This document shows, one piece after another, positions 1 to 7,992 of a stretch of 64,000 nt of DNA. Position 1 is the first letter of the stretch. The number at the start of each line of letters is the position of its first letter. A program made the position numbers and the translations under genes. The notes beneath the pieces are model-generated. The model did not search any database and had not been told where the DNA came from. It saw only the letters and a list, made by a program, of their open reading frames with translations. This DNA is from Streptomyces sp. NBC_00464 (GTDB lineage: Bacteria > Actinomycetota > Actinomycetes > Streptomycetales > Streptomycetaceae): NCBI RefSeq assembly GCF_036013915.1, contig NZ_CP107899.1, forward strand, positions 2,604,001-2,668,000, given 5' to 3'.

Positions 1-585
1 GCCCACGTCGACCTTGGGGTCGCAGTGCACCCCCACGATCCGGCCGACCCCCTCCAGCACCCCCGACTCGATCGCGTCGGGCGCCCCGCCGGGCAGCACC
101 TCCTCGGCCGGCTGGAAGATCAGCCGCACCGGGTTGGGCAGCAGCCCCTGCCGGTCCAGCTCGGCGAGCACGAGGCCGGCACCGAGGACGGTGGTGGTGT
201 GGATGTCGTGCCCGCAGGCGTGCGCCCGGTCGGGCACGGTGGAGCGGTACGGGACGCCCGTCTTGGTGTCCGGGATCGGCAGCGCGTCGATGTCGGCCCG
301 CAGCGCCAGCATGGGCCGCGTCCCCTCGCTCCGCGTCCCGACGTCACACATGAGCCCCGTCCCGGAGGCGAGCACCCGCGGCTCAAGCCCTGCCTGCTCC
401 AGCCGGGCCTTGATGGCCGCGGTGGTGCGGAACTCCTGGTTGCCGAGCTCGGGGTGCATGTGCAGATCGCGGCGGAAGGCGATGAGCTCGGCACGCAGGG
501 ATTCGGGCAGCGTGCCGGGCAGTACGCGGCTGCCCTGGCTCACGCCGCCACTTCCGGGCTGATCGGCATCGGACTCACGGGACAT
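1..585 (-). CDS. M20-family amidohydrolase, 3' end outside window
   Basis: Zinc-dependent amidohydrolase of the peptidase M20 family (N-acyl-amino-acid or hippurate hydrolase type), expected to be cytoplasmic. From the ATG at 585 the protein begins MSRESDADQPG and reads into the motifs ALRADIDALPIPD, HACGHDIHTT (metal ligands His/Asp) and FQPAEE (catalytic Glu pair), which are the family hallmarks. About 195 residues are present; the dimerisation domain and C-terminus lie beyond base 1. Nothing in the neighbourhood identifies its substrate. Confidence 0.9.
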   Translation of the reverse strand, partial: MSRESDADQPGSGGVSQGSRVLPGTLPESLRAELIAFRRDLHMHPELGNQEFRTTAAIKARLEQAGLEPRVLASGTGLMCDVGTRSEGTRPMLALRADIDALPIPDTKTGVPYRSTVPDRAHACGHDIHTTTVLGAGLVLAELDRQGLLPNPVRLIFQPAEEVLPGGAPDAIESGVLEGVGRIVGVHCDPKVDVG

Positions 586-703
586 CAACTGGTTCACCCG
601 TTGAAGGGTAGGCCCCTCACCCCGTCAACTGGCCACAGATCAACAAAAGTTCAGCCACATAGAGGAACAAAAGTCGGCGCCGACATGTGTGACATGAGAT
701 GGA

Positions 704-734
704 GGCGGGTAAACTCTGCCGATTTCTACCCGCC
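704..734 (-). terminator. hairpin downstream of the frameshifted membrane gene
   Basis: Arms 704-711 and 727-734 form a perfect 8-bp GC-rich stem with a 15-nt loop, 22 bp beyond the stop codon of the leftward membrane gene. There is no U-tract, as is common for Streptomyces terminators. A separate short palindrome, CATGT-gtg-ACATG at 684-696, lies upstream of the amidohydrolase and could be an operator. Confidence 0.4.
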
Positions 735-756
735 GGAATCCCCCTGTACGGCCCAC

Positions 757-1376
757 TCAGCCCCGCAGTCCCCGGCGCATCGGGTACAGCGCCAGCCCGA
801 CGCACAGGGCTCCGGCCGCCAGCAGGTCCAGGCTCATGGCCATCATGACGATGCCGGCAAGCACCAGCAGCGGGGACCGGCCGGGGACCTCGCCCCGGCG
901 GAAGAACGCCAGCAGCGTGACGAGCCCCAGCAGCCCGAGCCAGAACAGCATCGGCACCACCGTGTAGACGGCCGGCATCACGCCGGGCACGCCCTGCACC
1001 TTCTCGAACATGTCGCTCATCGCCTGCTTGTCCGCCGCGAGGAACCCGACCACCAGGTCGATCACCGCCTGGACCGCCACCGCGGCCGCTCCCAGCAGCC
1101 CGATCCCGGCGGCCACCCGGACGCCGGTCCGTCTGCCGCCGCGCACCCCGGCCGGCAGCCGCAGGCCCAGGAACACCGGAACGAAAGCGAGCACCCCGGC
1201 CAGGAACAGCAGGTGCGCCACCGACCACCACATCCCGGGGCCGTAGTCACCGGCTGCCTTTCCGATCAGCCGCACCACGCCGTACCCGGCCTCAGGGCCG
1301 GGCCTGCGAGGAAGGCGGTCGTGCCGGTCGTGGCGACGGTGCCGTGGTGAGACTTCGTCAATTCCCGTGTCTGCAT
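757..1376 (-). pseudogene. frameshifted small integral membrane protein
   Basis: Function unknown; a four-helix membrane protein. The C-terminal part (from about 1290 to 757) reads GYGVVRLIGKAAG... and continues through hydrophobic segments LLFLAGVLAFVPVFLGL, VAAGIGLLGAAAVAVQAV, VVPMLFWLGLLGLVTLL and LVLAGIVMMAMSLDLLAAG. The likely N-terminus lies in a different frame: an ATG at 1376 opens MQTRELTKSHHGTVATTGTT and continues AFLAGPALRPG before hitting a stop near 1266. The two readings join naturally around 1285-1300 if one base is missing or two are extra. Either this is a broken gene or a sequence error. If intact and shorter, translation could begin at the GTG at 1278 (about 173 residues). 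Confidence 0.55.
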
Positions 1377-1609
1377 GCCTCGATGATCGATTCCCGGCAC
1401 CGTCGGCGGCTATCGGGGATGCCCCTGGGGCGCCCCTGACGTGGCCCCCGCGAAACCCAGGGGCGAAGGGGGTTCCTCTCAGGGTGCGGCCGTCCCTCCA
1501 GCGGTGTCCACACCAGTCGCAGACACGGGAGTCGAGCATGGCGGCGAATCGCGGAATACGCTTGATCCAGTGGTTGGCCCACCCCCGCACCCGCCCCCGT
1601 GAGGCAGCC

Positions 1610-1852
1610 GTGGAAGCAGTTCGTCAGTACAACGGCCATGAGGCCAAGACCCACCTCGCGCACATCCTGGAGCAGGTGGCCACCTGCGAGGAAGTCGTGA
1701 TCTCCAAGGCGGGACAGCCGGTGGCGAAGGTCGTGCCGCTGGGCGCCCGGGTCAAGCGGACCGGGCGTGGCTCGCTACGGGGGCAGATCCGCATCAACGA
1801 CGGCTTCGCCGAACTGCCGGACGACATCGCTGACGCCTTCGGGATGCGCTGA
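1610..1852 (+). CDS. Phd/YefM-type antitoxin, orphan
   Basis: Antitoxin of a type II toxin-antitoxin pair. The 80-residue protein contains the Phd/YefM N-terminal signature RQYNGHEAKTHLAHILEQV followed by VVISKAGQPVAKVVPL, the DNA-binding and dimerisation part. The C-terminal tail, INDGFAELPDDIADAFGMR, is the kind of acidic segment that wraps a VapC toxin. The GTG at 1610 was chosen because it follows GTGAGG at suitable spacing and matches the usual family N-terminus; an open frame extends further upstream to 1367 but resembles nothing. The stop overlaps the ATG of a decayed VapC gene, so this antitoxin now lacks its toxin in cis. Confidence 0.8.
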   Translation: MEAVRQYNGHEAKTHLAHILEQVATCEEVVISKAGQPVAKVVPLGARVKRTGRGSLRGQIRINDGFAELPDDIADAFGMR

Positions 1853-1985
1853 TGAAGCCGCTGCTCGGCACGCATGTCGTCCTGTGGTGACTGGCCGACT
1901 CCGCCGAGCTCACTGACGAGGTCAAACACCTCCGGTCTTCGTCAGTGCAGTAACGCCGCGGGAGATCGCGATCAAGGCATCCCCC
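1852..1985 (+). pseudogene. decayed VapC PIN-domain toxin remnant
   Basis: The ATG at 1852 overlaps the antitoxin stop and reads MKPLLGTHVVLW, matching the PIN-domain opening LLLDTHVLLW, then a TGA, then LADSAELTDEVKHLR in the same frame. After a frameshift near 1935 it continues FVSAVTPREIAIKA, matching the second conserved PIN block with its catalytic Glu. The first catalytic Asp is replaced by Gly, a Trp codon has become TGA, there is a frameshift, and the rest of the gene is missing. A normal VapC has about 130 residues. This is a dead toxin gene. Confidence 0.8.
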
Positions 1986-1991
1986 GCCGGT

Positions 1992-3050
1992 TCACGCCTC
2001 CGTAGTCACCGCCGTAACCCGCCAGGGCGCCAGCCGCTGGACGTCCCGGGCCGTCTCCGTGACCCCGGCCAGGAAGCCCTGGGCCCTCGGGGACGCCGTT
2101 TCGCGGAGCCATTCCGGGGCGATGTCGCAGACCGCGACCTTCACCTCGGTGCCGACCAGGGCCAGCGGCAGGGTGTGGACCACCGTGGAGGGGAAGCTCA
2201 GGACCGTGCGGCCGATGGGGCCGCGGCGGGCGATGAGTTCCAGGGGGAGGTCGGGGCGGACGATCTCCAGGCCGGTGGCGGCCTCCAGGGCGTGGAGCTT
2301 CTCGGTGGACTCGCGGCGGTGGGCGAAGTAGCGGGTGGCGCCGTGCGTCCGGGCCAGGGCCGCGACCGCCTCCAGGTACTGACCGCGGTCGACCACGCCC
2401 GTCTCGACCAGCGAGGTGCCGACCATGTCCGCGCCCTTGGTCAGCAGCGGCGGGCCGAAGCGCGAGCGGGTCCAGGAGAAGGTGTTGGGGATGAGGGTGA
2501 TGCCGGGCGGCGGGATCACCGGCATCGCGGTGAAGAGCTCGACCTCACGCGCCGCGGACGGGGTGAAGCGGCGGCGGGCGGTGGCGGAGACCGGGGCCAG
2601 GGCCAGGTCGCGGGGGCCGGAGCCGCCGCGGCGGTGCCAGCGCACCAGGCGCTCGCCTCGGGTCAGCAGGGCGACGAACTCCATGGTGGCGGTGCCGTCG
2701 TCGACCACGGTGAGCCGGCGGGGGCGGACCAGGGACAGCAGGAGCTGTACGTAGCGGGAGAACGGGTCCCCGATGACGATGTGGTCGGCGTTGCGTACGA
2801 GCTTGGTGAGGGCGCGCAGCGACTTCAGGGGCGTCCCCGAGTCGCCGCGCGCCTCCTGCCAGCGCACGGTGATGCCCTCGTCGCGGGCCAGCTCCGCCAT
2901 CCGGCGCAGCTGACCGCGCGACATCGGGTCGACCGGAGGGAGGACGACGACGGTGACGTCCGGGACGACACGGCCGCCGCCTCCCTCTGTGTAGGCCCAC
3001 TCCAGGACGTTCAGGAGCTGGACCGGGCTCTCGACGAAGGCGAGGTTCAC
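1992..3050 (-). CDS. sialyltransferase-like glycosyltransferase (GT52/polysialyltransferase superfamily)
   Basis: Putative GT-B glycosyltransferase of 352 residues that would use a CMP-nonulosonate donor at the cytoplasmic membrane. The opening VNLAFVESPVQLLNVLEW, the VVDDGTATMEF block near residue 125 and the late FPSTVVHTLPLAL block are the pattern seen in bacterial sialyl/polysialyltransferases. The GTG at 3050 is chosen: the upstream NeuB-type gene ends 11 bp earlier and the family N-terminus starts here. It is the last gene of a leftward run with NeuB- and NeuA-type genes, which supports a role in assembling a nonulosonic-acid wall polymer. The acceptor is unknown. Confidence 0.7.
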   Translation of the reverse strand: MNLAFVESPVQLLNVLEWAYTEGGGGRVVPDVTVVVLPPVDPMSRGQLRRMAELARDEGITVRWQEARGDSGTPLKSLRALTKLVRNADHIVIGDPFSRYVQLLLSLVRPRRLTVVDDGTATMEFVALLTRGERLVRWHRRGGSGPRDLALAPVSATARRRFTPSAAREVELFTAMPVIPPPGITLIPNTFSWTRSRFGPPLLTKGADMVGTSLVETGVVDRGQYLEAVAALARTHGATRYFAHRRESTEKLHALEAATGLEIVRPDLPLELIARRGPIGRTVLSFPSTVVHTLPLALVGTEVKVAVCDIAPEWLRETASPRAQGFLAGVTETARDVQRLAPWRVTAVTTEA

Positions 3051-3061
3051 CGGTCTGCCCG

Positions 3062-3997
3062 TCAGACCGCGACCGGCTCGGCGGCCTGGGCCGTCTCGCC
3101 GCTCTCTGCCACGACGCCCGGGACCCGGCGGAGCTTCTTCATCGGGCCGAGCTCCGACTCGTACACCTTCTTGACGCCGTCGCCGAGGGAGGCCTCGATG
3201 GTGCGGATGTCGCGGACCAGGCGGGTCAGGCCCTGCGGCTCGACGGACGCGGCCTGGTCGGAGCCCCACATGGCGCGGTCGAGGGTGATGTGGCGCTCGA
3301 CGAACGCGGCGCCGAGTGCGACGGCGGCCAGCGTGGTCTGCAGGCCCGTCTCGTGGCCGCTGTAGCCGATCGGGACGTTGGGGTACTCCTGCTGGAGGGT
3401 GTTGATGACCCGGAGGTTCAGCTCCTCGGCCTTGGCCGGGTACGTCGAAGTGGCGTGGCAGAGAAGGATGTTGTCCGAGCCGAGGACCTCGACGGCGTGC
3501 CGGATCTGGCGCGGGGTCGACATGCCGGTGGAGAGGATCACCGTGCGGCCGGTGGCGCGCAGCGAGCGCAGCAGCTCGTCGTCGGTGAGGGACGCGGAGG
3601 CGACCTTGTGGGCGGGGACGTCGAACTTCTCCAGGAAGGCGACGGCCTCGGTGTCCCACGGGGAGGCGAACCAGTCGATGCCGCGCTCGGCGCAGTGCTC
3701 GGAGATGGCCCGGTACTCGGTCTCGCCGAACTCCACGCGGTGGCGGTAGTCGATGTAAGTCATCCGGCCCCAGGGGGTGTCGCGCTCGATGTCCCACTGG
3801 TCGCGCGGGGTGCAGATCTCGGGGGTGCGCTTCTGGAACTTGACGGCGTCGCAGCCGGCTTCGGCGGCCACGTCGATCAGCTTGAGGGCGTTGTCGAGGT
3901 CGCCGTTGTGGTTGATGCCGATCTCGCCGGTGACGTAGACGGGGTGGCCGGGGCCGGCGGTGCGGTTGCCGAGGGTGCGCAGTCGGGAGGTGCTCAT
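3062..3997 (-). CDS. neuB: NeuB-type nonulosonic acid synthase
   Basis: Condenses phosphoenolpyruvate with a hexose or N-acylated hexosamine to make a nine-carbon ulosonic acid (Neu5Ac, Kdn or relatives). The 311-residue protein has the NeuB TIM-barrel signatures GEIGINHNGDLDNALKLI, AGCDAVKFQKR, HKVASASLTDDELL, ILSTGMST, CHATSTYPA, IGYSGHE and AFVERHITLDR. It is shorter than the usual 340-350 residues: the C-terminal SAF (antifreeze-like) domain, which in known NeuB dimers closes the partner active site, is absent. An AAGGAA ribosome-binding site precedes the ATG. It lies 15 bp after the NeuA-type gene. In Streptomyces such genes serve teichulosonic-acid-type wall polymers; the exact sugar cannot be told from sequence. 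Confidence 0.9.
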   Translation of the reverse strand: MSTSRLRTLGNRTAGPGHPVYVTGEIGINHNGDLDNALKLIDVAAEAGCDAVKFQKRTPEICTPRDQWDIERDTPWGRMTYIDYRHRVEFGETEYRAISEHCAERGIDWFASPWDTEAVAFLEKFDVPAHKVASASLTDDELLRSLRATGRTVILSTGMSTPRQIRHAVEVLGSDNILLCHATSTYPAKAEELNLRVINTLQQEYPNVPIGYSGHETGLQTTLAAVALGAAFVERHITLDRAMWGSDQAASVEPQGLTRLVRDIRTIEASLGDGVKKVYESELGPMKKLRRVPGVVAESGETAQAAEPVAV

Positions 3998-4012
3998 GAG
4001 GGCGTTCCTTAC

Positions 4013-5245
4013 TTACTTGGTGGGAGCGGTGGGGGTGGAAGTGGTGAGGGTGGGGCCGAGCAGCCAGGCCGCGATCTCGCGGATGGCGCCGAAGCCGCCG
4101 GGGGTGGTGGTCACGGCGCGCGCCGCGGCGCGTACCGAGTCGTGCGCGCTCGCGACGGCGACGGGCCAGCCGGCGAGTGCGAAGCAGGGGAGGTCGTTGA
4201 CGTCGTTGCCGACGTACAGGACGCGTTCGGGGGCGATGGACTGCTCGTCGCACCACTGCTTGAGCGCGAGGTCCTTGCGGTCGATGCCGTGCAGGACGGG
4301 GACGCGGAGCTTGTGGGCGCGGGCGGCGACGACCGGGTTCTGTTCCGTGGAGAGGATCAGGAGGGGGAGGCCCGCCTTGCGCAGGGCGGCGATGCCGAGT
4401 CCGTCGCCCCGGTGGACGGCGACGGTCTCGCGGCCGTCGGAGTCGATGAGGACCCGGTCGTCGGTCTGGGTGCCGTCGAAGTCGAGGACGACCGCGTCGA
4501 TGTCCTCGCGGGTGGGCAGCGGCGCCGGGTCCAGGAGCGGGGCCAGGGCGCGGGCGCGTGCCAGGTCGTGCGGGTCGTCGATCTCCAGGACCCGGGCGGG
4601 GTCGGTGCGCACCAGGGCGGTGTGACCGAAGAAGCGGTGGCGGTGGGTACGGAATCCGGCCGCGTCCATCGCGTAGGCGGCGCCTGTTTCGAGGAGGTCC
4701 TCGGGGCGGTCCTGGCGGCGGGGGCGGACGGCCTTGTCGTGGTTGACGCCGTAGTTGTGGTCCTCGACCGCGCTGCCGTCGCGCCACAGGAAGCCGTGGA
4801 ACGGGGCGACGGTGACGGCGGTGTCGGCGCCTTCGCGGGCGACCGCGGCGGCGACGCCGTCGATGTCCTCGCGGGCGACGAAGGGGCTGGTGCACTGGAC
4901 GAGCAGCACCACGTCCACGGCCTTGCCGTGCTCCGCCTCGTACGTGTCCAGCGCGTGCAGCACGGCGGCCTCGCTGGTCGCGGTGTCACCCGCGATGGCT
5001 TCGGGGCGCTGGACGCAGTGCAGCCGGGCCGATTCGCCGAGGGCTTCACCGGCGGCGCGGGCCGCCTCCGCGACGGCGGGGGCGTCGGTCGTCACGACGA
5101 CGTCCGTCACCTCGCTCGACGCCAGGCAGGCGCGGACCGCGCGGACGACGAGCGGTACACCGCCGACCTGGGCGAGGTTCTTGGCGGGTACGCCCTTTGA
5201 TCCGCCGCGGGCGGGGATCACGGCGAGCACGGTGGGCTGCGTCAT
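4013..5245 (-). CDS. neuA: acylneuraminate cytidylyltransferase fused to HAD phosphatase
   Basis: Bifunctional enzyme of 410 residues. Residues 1-225 are a CMP-nonulosonate synthetase: AVIPARGGSKGVPAKNLAQVGG binds CTP, and LLVQCTSPF and an ETGAAYAMDA segment follow. Residues about 240-395 are a KdsC-like HAD phosphatase: VVLDFDGTQTDD carries the nucleophile (DxD-like), LILSTEQN is motif II, LALKQW supplies the Lys and YVGNDVNDLPC the acidic motif. The phosphatase would dephosphorylate the NeuB-type product before CMP activation, so one gene covers the two steps flanking synthesis. A GGAG site lies 6 nt before the ATG. It is cotranscribed with the downstream NeuB-type gene. Confidence 0.9.
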   Translation of the reverse strand: MTQPTVLAVIPARGGSKGVPAKNLAQVGGVPLVVRAVRACLASSEVTDVVVTTDAPAVAEAARAAGEALGESARLHCVQRPEAIAGDTATSEAAVLHALDTYEAEHGKAVDVVLLVQCTSPFVAREDIDGVAAAVAREGADTAVTVAPFHGFLWRDGSAVEDHNYGVNHDKAVRPRRQDRPEDLLETGAAYAMDAAGFRTHRHRFFGHTALVRTDPARVLEIDDPHDLARARALAPLLDPAPLPTREDIDAVVLDFDGTQTDDRVLIDSDGRETVAVHRGDGLGIAALRKAGLPLLILSTEQNPVVAARAHKLRVPVLHGIDRKDLALKQWCDEQSIAPERVLYVGNDVNDLPCFALAGWPVAVASAHDSVRAAARAVTTTPGGFGAIREIAAWLLGPTLTTSTPTAPTK

Positions 5246-5269
5246 CGCTGCTCCAGTGAGTGACTTGGT

Positions 5270-5429
5270 AGAGGGGCCGGCAATTGGGGGGTGGAAGAAG
5301 GAGCGGGGCTGGGTGCGTGCAGCTGCAAGGCGGAGGATTGAGGCATGGCGGAGCCATGGTGATTGACGACAACGCCGCAGATGTGCGTGCCCAGCCCCGC
5401 GACGCCGCCCCCCAATTGCCGGCCCCTCT
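5270..5429. repeat. 22-bp perfect inverted repeat enclosing 116 bp
   Basis: Bases 5270-5291 and 5408-5429 are perfect reverse complements (22 of 22), each centred on AATTG and ending in a run of six G or C. Just inside, GCGGGGCTGGG near 5303 pairs with CCCAGCCCCGC at 5391-5401, so a second stem is possible. The element fills nearly all of the gap between the NeuA-type gene and the DUF6716 gene. It could be a structured RNA, an attenuator/terminator or a small MITE-like insertion. No protein-coding content is convincing. Confidence 0.75.
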
Positions 5430-5438
5430 TCGTGGTGT

Positions 5439-6788
5439 TCACAGCTCGCCCATCCGTCGGATGACGGGGGCGACCCGCTGGACGCCGTGGCGGTACGCGC
5501 CCCGGGCCGCGTCGCGGACCGCCTCGCGCACCGCTCCCCTGACCCGGCCGGTCTCCCTGGGCGCCGCGGCGCCCGGGAGCGGGTGGCCGTCGGGGGCCAG
5601 GTGGTGGCGGGCGAGGATGCCGGGGAGGTAGCCGGGGGCGGTGGCGGGTGTGTAGTAGGGCGCGAGCCTGGGCAGCCGGTCCTGCGCCAGCAGGGCGGTG
5701 ACCCGGGCGCGGGCGGTGTCGTAGGCCGTGGCGTAGGTGCCGTCGGCGGCGACGCCCTGGCCGGCCAGCCATGCGGCGTCGGGCTCCGGGTGGGCGCCGC
5801 CGTCGAGGTGGTCCCAGGAGGTGAGCAGGCCCGAGCCGATGAAGTGGTGGTTGCCGAGGGTCTCGCGCACCCCGAGGTCGGTGAGGACCGCGGTGGGGAT
5901 GCGCCGGTGCAGGGACTCCAGGGCGGCGGTCGAGGAGACGGTGACCAGCAGGTCGGTGCGGTCCAGGACCTCGCCCATGTGCCCGTACACGAGCCGGAAG
6001 TTGGGCGGGAGGCCGCCGGGCAGTTTCTCGGCGAGGCGCTGGTACGGGAGTTCCTCGATGTGTGTGGTGTGCTCGCCGGGCTTGGAGCGCAGCTTGAGGA
6101 GCACCTCGCGCCGCGGGTGCAGCCTGGCGTGCTCGACGAGCCTGCGCAGCAGGTACGTACGGTCGGCGCGGGAGGCGGGCACGGAGGGCTGGGCGGCGAA
6201 CACGACGGTGTCGCGGCCCTGTTCGGGGGTGTGCGGGGCGCCGCCGAGGAACGGCAGGGCGGCCTCCGTGACGGCCGATGCGTCGGCGCCCACTCCCTCG
6301 TACACGGCGCGGAATCGCTCGGCGTCGTGGCGGGAGTTGGCGAGGACGACGTCGGCGCCGTGCCGCAGCAGCAGTCCGTCGGCGAGCTTCTCGTAGACGA
6401 CGCCGACGTAGCCGGTGACGACGACGGGCCGGGCCGACAGCCGGAGTGCGGCGAGTCCGTGCAGCATCGCCTGGACGGCGCCGCCGACGAGGGCGAGGAC
6501 CACGAGGTCGTACCCCTCGTCGCGCACGGTCTGCAGGAACTCGACGGCCGTCACCTCGCGCACCCGGTCGGTGTCGATGCCGACGTCGCCGACCTCGGCG
6601 AGCTGCCGGGGTGTCGGGGTCGCCCGGCCGCGCAGCAGCAGTCCGCTGATCTCCGTACGGGGCGTGGGCGCGCCCCCGTCACCCGTGGTCAGTCGGCGCG
6701 CGGTGAGCGCGCCCCACTTCCATCGGGTGTCGGAGTCGGCGAGTACGGCTACCCGGAGGGTGCTCGTCTTTTCGGTACGTGGGGGCAC
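5439..6788 (-). CDS. DUF6716-type putative glycosyltransferase
   Basis: About 449 residues, GT-B-like. The protein opens RVAVLADSDTRWKWGALTARRL and contains VVTGYVGVVYEKLADGLLLRHGADVVLANS and later LLVTVSSTAALESLHRRIPTAVLTDLG, the pattern of the DUF6716 family that accompanies nonulosonic-acid genes in actinobacteria. Substrate unknown. The GTG at 6788 is preferred over the TTG at 6827 because a TAACGT -10-like hexamer ends exactly 7 nt before it and no ribosome-binding site is visible, suggesting leaderless translation. It is the first gene of the leftward polymer operon and is separated from the next gene by the 22-bp inverted repeat. Confidence 0.75.
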   Translation of the reverse strand: MPPRTEKTSTLRVAVLADSDTRWKWGALTARRLTTGDGGAPTPRTEISGLLLRGRATPTPRQLAEVGDVGIDTDRVREVTAVEFLQTVRDEGYDLVVLALVGGAVQAMLHGLAALRLSARPVVVTGYVGVVYEKLADGLLLRHGADVVLANSRHDAERFRAVYEGVGADASAVTEAALPFLGGAPHTPEQGRDTVVFAAQPSVPASRADRTYLLRRLVEHARLHPRREVLLKLRSKPGEHTTHIEELPYQRLAEKLPGGLPPNFRLVYGHMGEVLDRTDLLVTVSSTAALESLHRRIPTAVLTDLGVRETLGNHHFIGSGLLTSWDHLDGGAHPEPDAAWLAGQGVAADGTYATAYDTARARVTALLAQDRLPRLAPYYTPATAPGYLPGILARHHLAPDGHPLPGAAAPRETGRVRGAVREAVRDAARGAYRHGVQRVAPVIRRMGEL

Positions 6789-6795
6789 GTCCCAG

Positions 6796-6801
6796 ACGTT
6801 A
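6796..6801 (-). promoter_or_regulatory. -10-like TAACGT, leaderless promoter of the DUF6716 gene
   Basis: On the minus strand TAACGT is followed by 7 nt and then the GTG start, the spacing expected for a leaderless transcript. No clear -35 is visible. Confidence 0.45.
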
Positions 6802-6995
6802 GGAAGGCCCGGGGGTGGACAGCCCAACGCGACAGCAACAGAGGGTTAACAGCCTGCCGACGATTGCCGAACCAGCCGTCCGGCTCGTTGAAACGGGATG
6901 GAGAATTCCCCTGCGGGCCTTCTGGTTAACGAATCCGACGGGCGTCGTTCACCTACCGTCTGCACAGCCGACAGGACGAATGCGCGGCCCGGAAC

Positions 6996-7001
6996 TAGCG
7001 T
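6996..7001 (+). promoter_or_regulatory. -10-like TAGCGT, leaderless promoter of the GT2 gene
   Basis: TAGCGT is followed by 7 nt and a GTG at 7009, the same geometry as the divergent DUF6716 promoter. Two GTTAAC palindromes (6845-6850 and 6925-6930) lie between the two promoters and could bind a shared regulator. Confidence 0.45.
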
Positions 7002-7002
7002 G

Positions 7003-7992
7003 ATGCGGGTGGTTAAGCTCTCCGTCATCGTGCCGTTCTACAACGTGCAGACATACGCGCCCGACACCCTCAGAAGCCTGCTGGCCAACGCCCGCGAGGA
7101 CTTCGAATTCATTCTCGTCGACGATTGCTCGACCGACGGGACGGCGGACATTCTGCATCGTGCCCAGGAGGACATTCCGGGGGTGGTGGTGCTCAGACAC
7201 GAACAGAACGGCGGACTGGCCACCGCACGCAACACCGGTCTGGACGCGGCCCGCGGCGAGTACATCGCCTTCCTGGACGGCGACGACTGGCTGGCACCCG
7301 GCTACTACACCGAACTCGTGGCCCGCGCCGAGAGCCTGGACTGCGACTTCGTCCGTACGGACCATGTCCAGGCCAACGGCCGGGAGCGCACCGTGCAACG
7401 CGCACCGCACGGACTCAGGGACGTACCCCTGGATCCCCGCGCGGCGATCCTGCCCGCCACCCGGTCCACGATGGTCGACTATCCGTACGCCTGGGCCGGG
7501 ATCTGTCACCGCCGGCTGCTGGACCGCGGTCTGCTGCATTTCACGGACGGGCTGCGCACGGCGGAGGACCGGCCGTGGATCTGGCGGCTGCACCGGCAGG
7601 CGGAATCCTTCGCGGTGACCGGAATGCTGGGTCTCTTCTACCGGCGCGGTGTTTCCACCTCACTGACCCAGATCGGGGACGTACGCCAACTCGATTTCAT
7701 CCGGGCGTTCGACCAGGTCGTACGGGAAACGGCAGCGGACCGTGACGCGGATGCCCTGCTGCCGAAGGCCGTGCGGACGTATTGCGCCGTCATTTCTCAT
7801 CACGTCAACTCGATCGAAAGGTTCGAACCCTCCGTGGCGCGGACATTGAAGTCGCTCAGCTCGGCGGCCCTGAAGCGCATGCCGCAACAGGTGCTCGACG
7901 AGGCACTGGACTCGATGGACGGGCAGCGTGCGACGCTGCTGCGCCGGCTGCGCCGTCGGCCGCACACCGCGAGGGAGGTCGCTGCCGCATGA
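7003..7992 (+). CDS. family 2 glycosyltransferase
   Basis: GT-A fold inverting glycosyltransferase of about 329 residues, cytoplasmic or membrane-associated. The N-terminus RVVKLSVIVPFYNVQTYAPD, the nucleotide-binding ILVDDCSTDGTADIL, GLATARNTGLDAARGEYIAFLDGDDW (carrying the DxD metal site) and later TAEDRPWIWRLH (catalytic-base region) are classic GT2 blocks. Start is either the ATG at 7003 or the leaderless GTG at 7009; the open frame runs up to 6898 but the upstream part resembles nothing. Its stop overlaps the next gene by 4 bp (ATGA), so the two are translationally coupled. Likely adds a sugar to the nonulosonate-containing wall polymer or its linkage unit. Confidence 0.88.
   Translation: MRVVKLSVIVPFYNVQTYAPDTLRSLLANAREDFEFILVDDCSTDGTADILHRAQEDIPGVVVLRHEQNGGLATARNTGLDAARGEYIAFLDGDDWLAPGYYTELVARAESLDCDFVRTDHVQANGRERTVQRAPHGLRDVPLDPRAAILPATRSTMVDYPYAWAGICHRRLLDRGLLHFTDGLRTAEDRPWIWRLHRQAESFAVTGMLGLFYRRGVSTSLTQIGDVRQLDFIRAFDQVVRETAADRDADALLPKAVRTYCAVISHHVNSIERFEPSVARTLKSLSSAALKRMPQQVLDEALDSMDGQRATLLRRLRRRPHTAREVAAA

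Noticed and set aside
684..696. CATGT-gtg-ACATG palindrome as a definite operator
   Set aside because: Short and single; kept only as a remark because no regulator or second copy is evident.
25..1350. Long plus-strand open frame at the left edge
   Set aside because: His/Gln/Pro-rich antisense of the amidohydrolase and membrane genes; no motif or ribosome-binding site.
1992..4895. 967-residue open frame spanning the NeuB-type gene region
   Set aside because: Only the last 352 residues look like protein; the upstream part is Arg/Pro-rich out-of-frame sequence over the NeuB- and NeuA-type genes.
3290..5200. 636-residue plus-strand open frame
   Set aside because: Gly/Val/Asp-rich mirror of the NeuA/NeuB-type genes, a typical high-GC antisense artefact.
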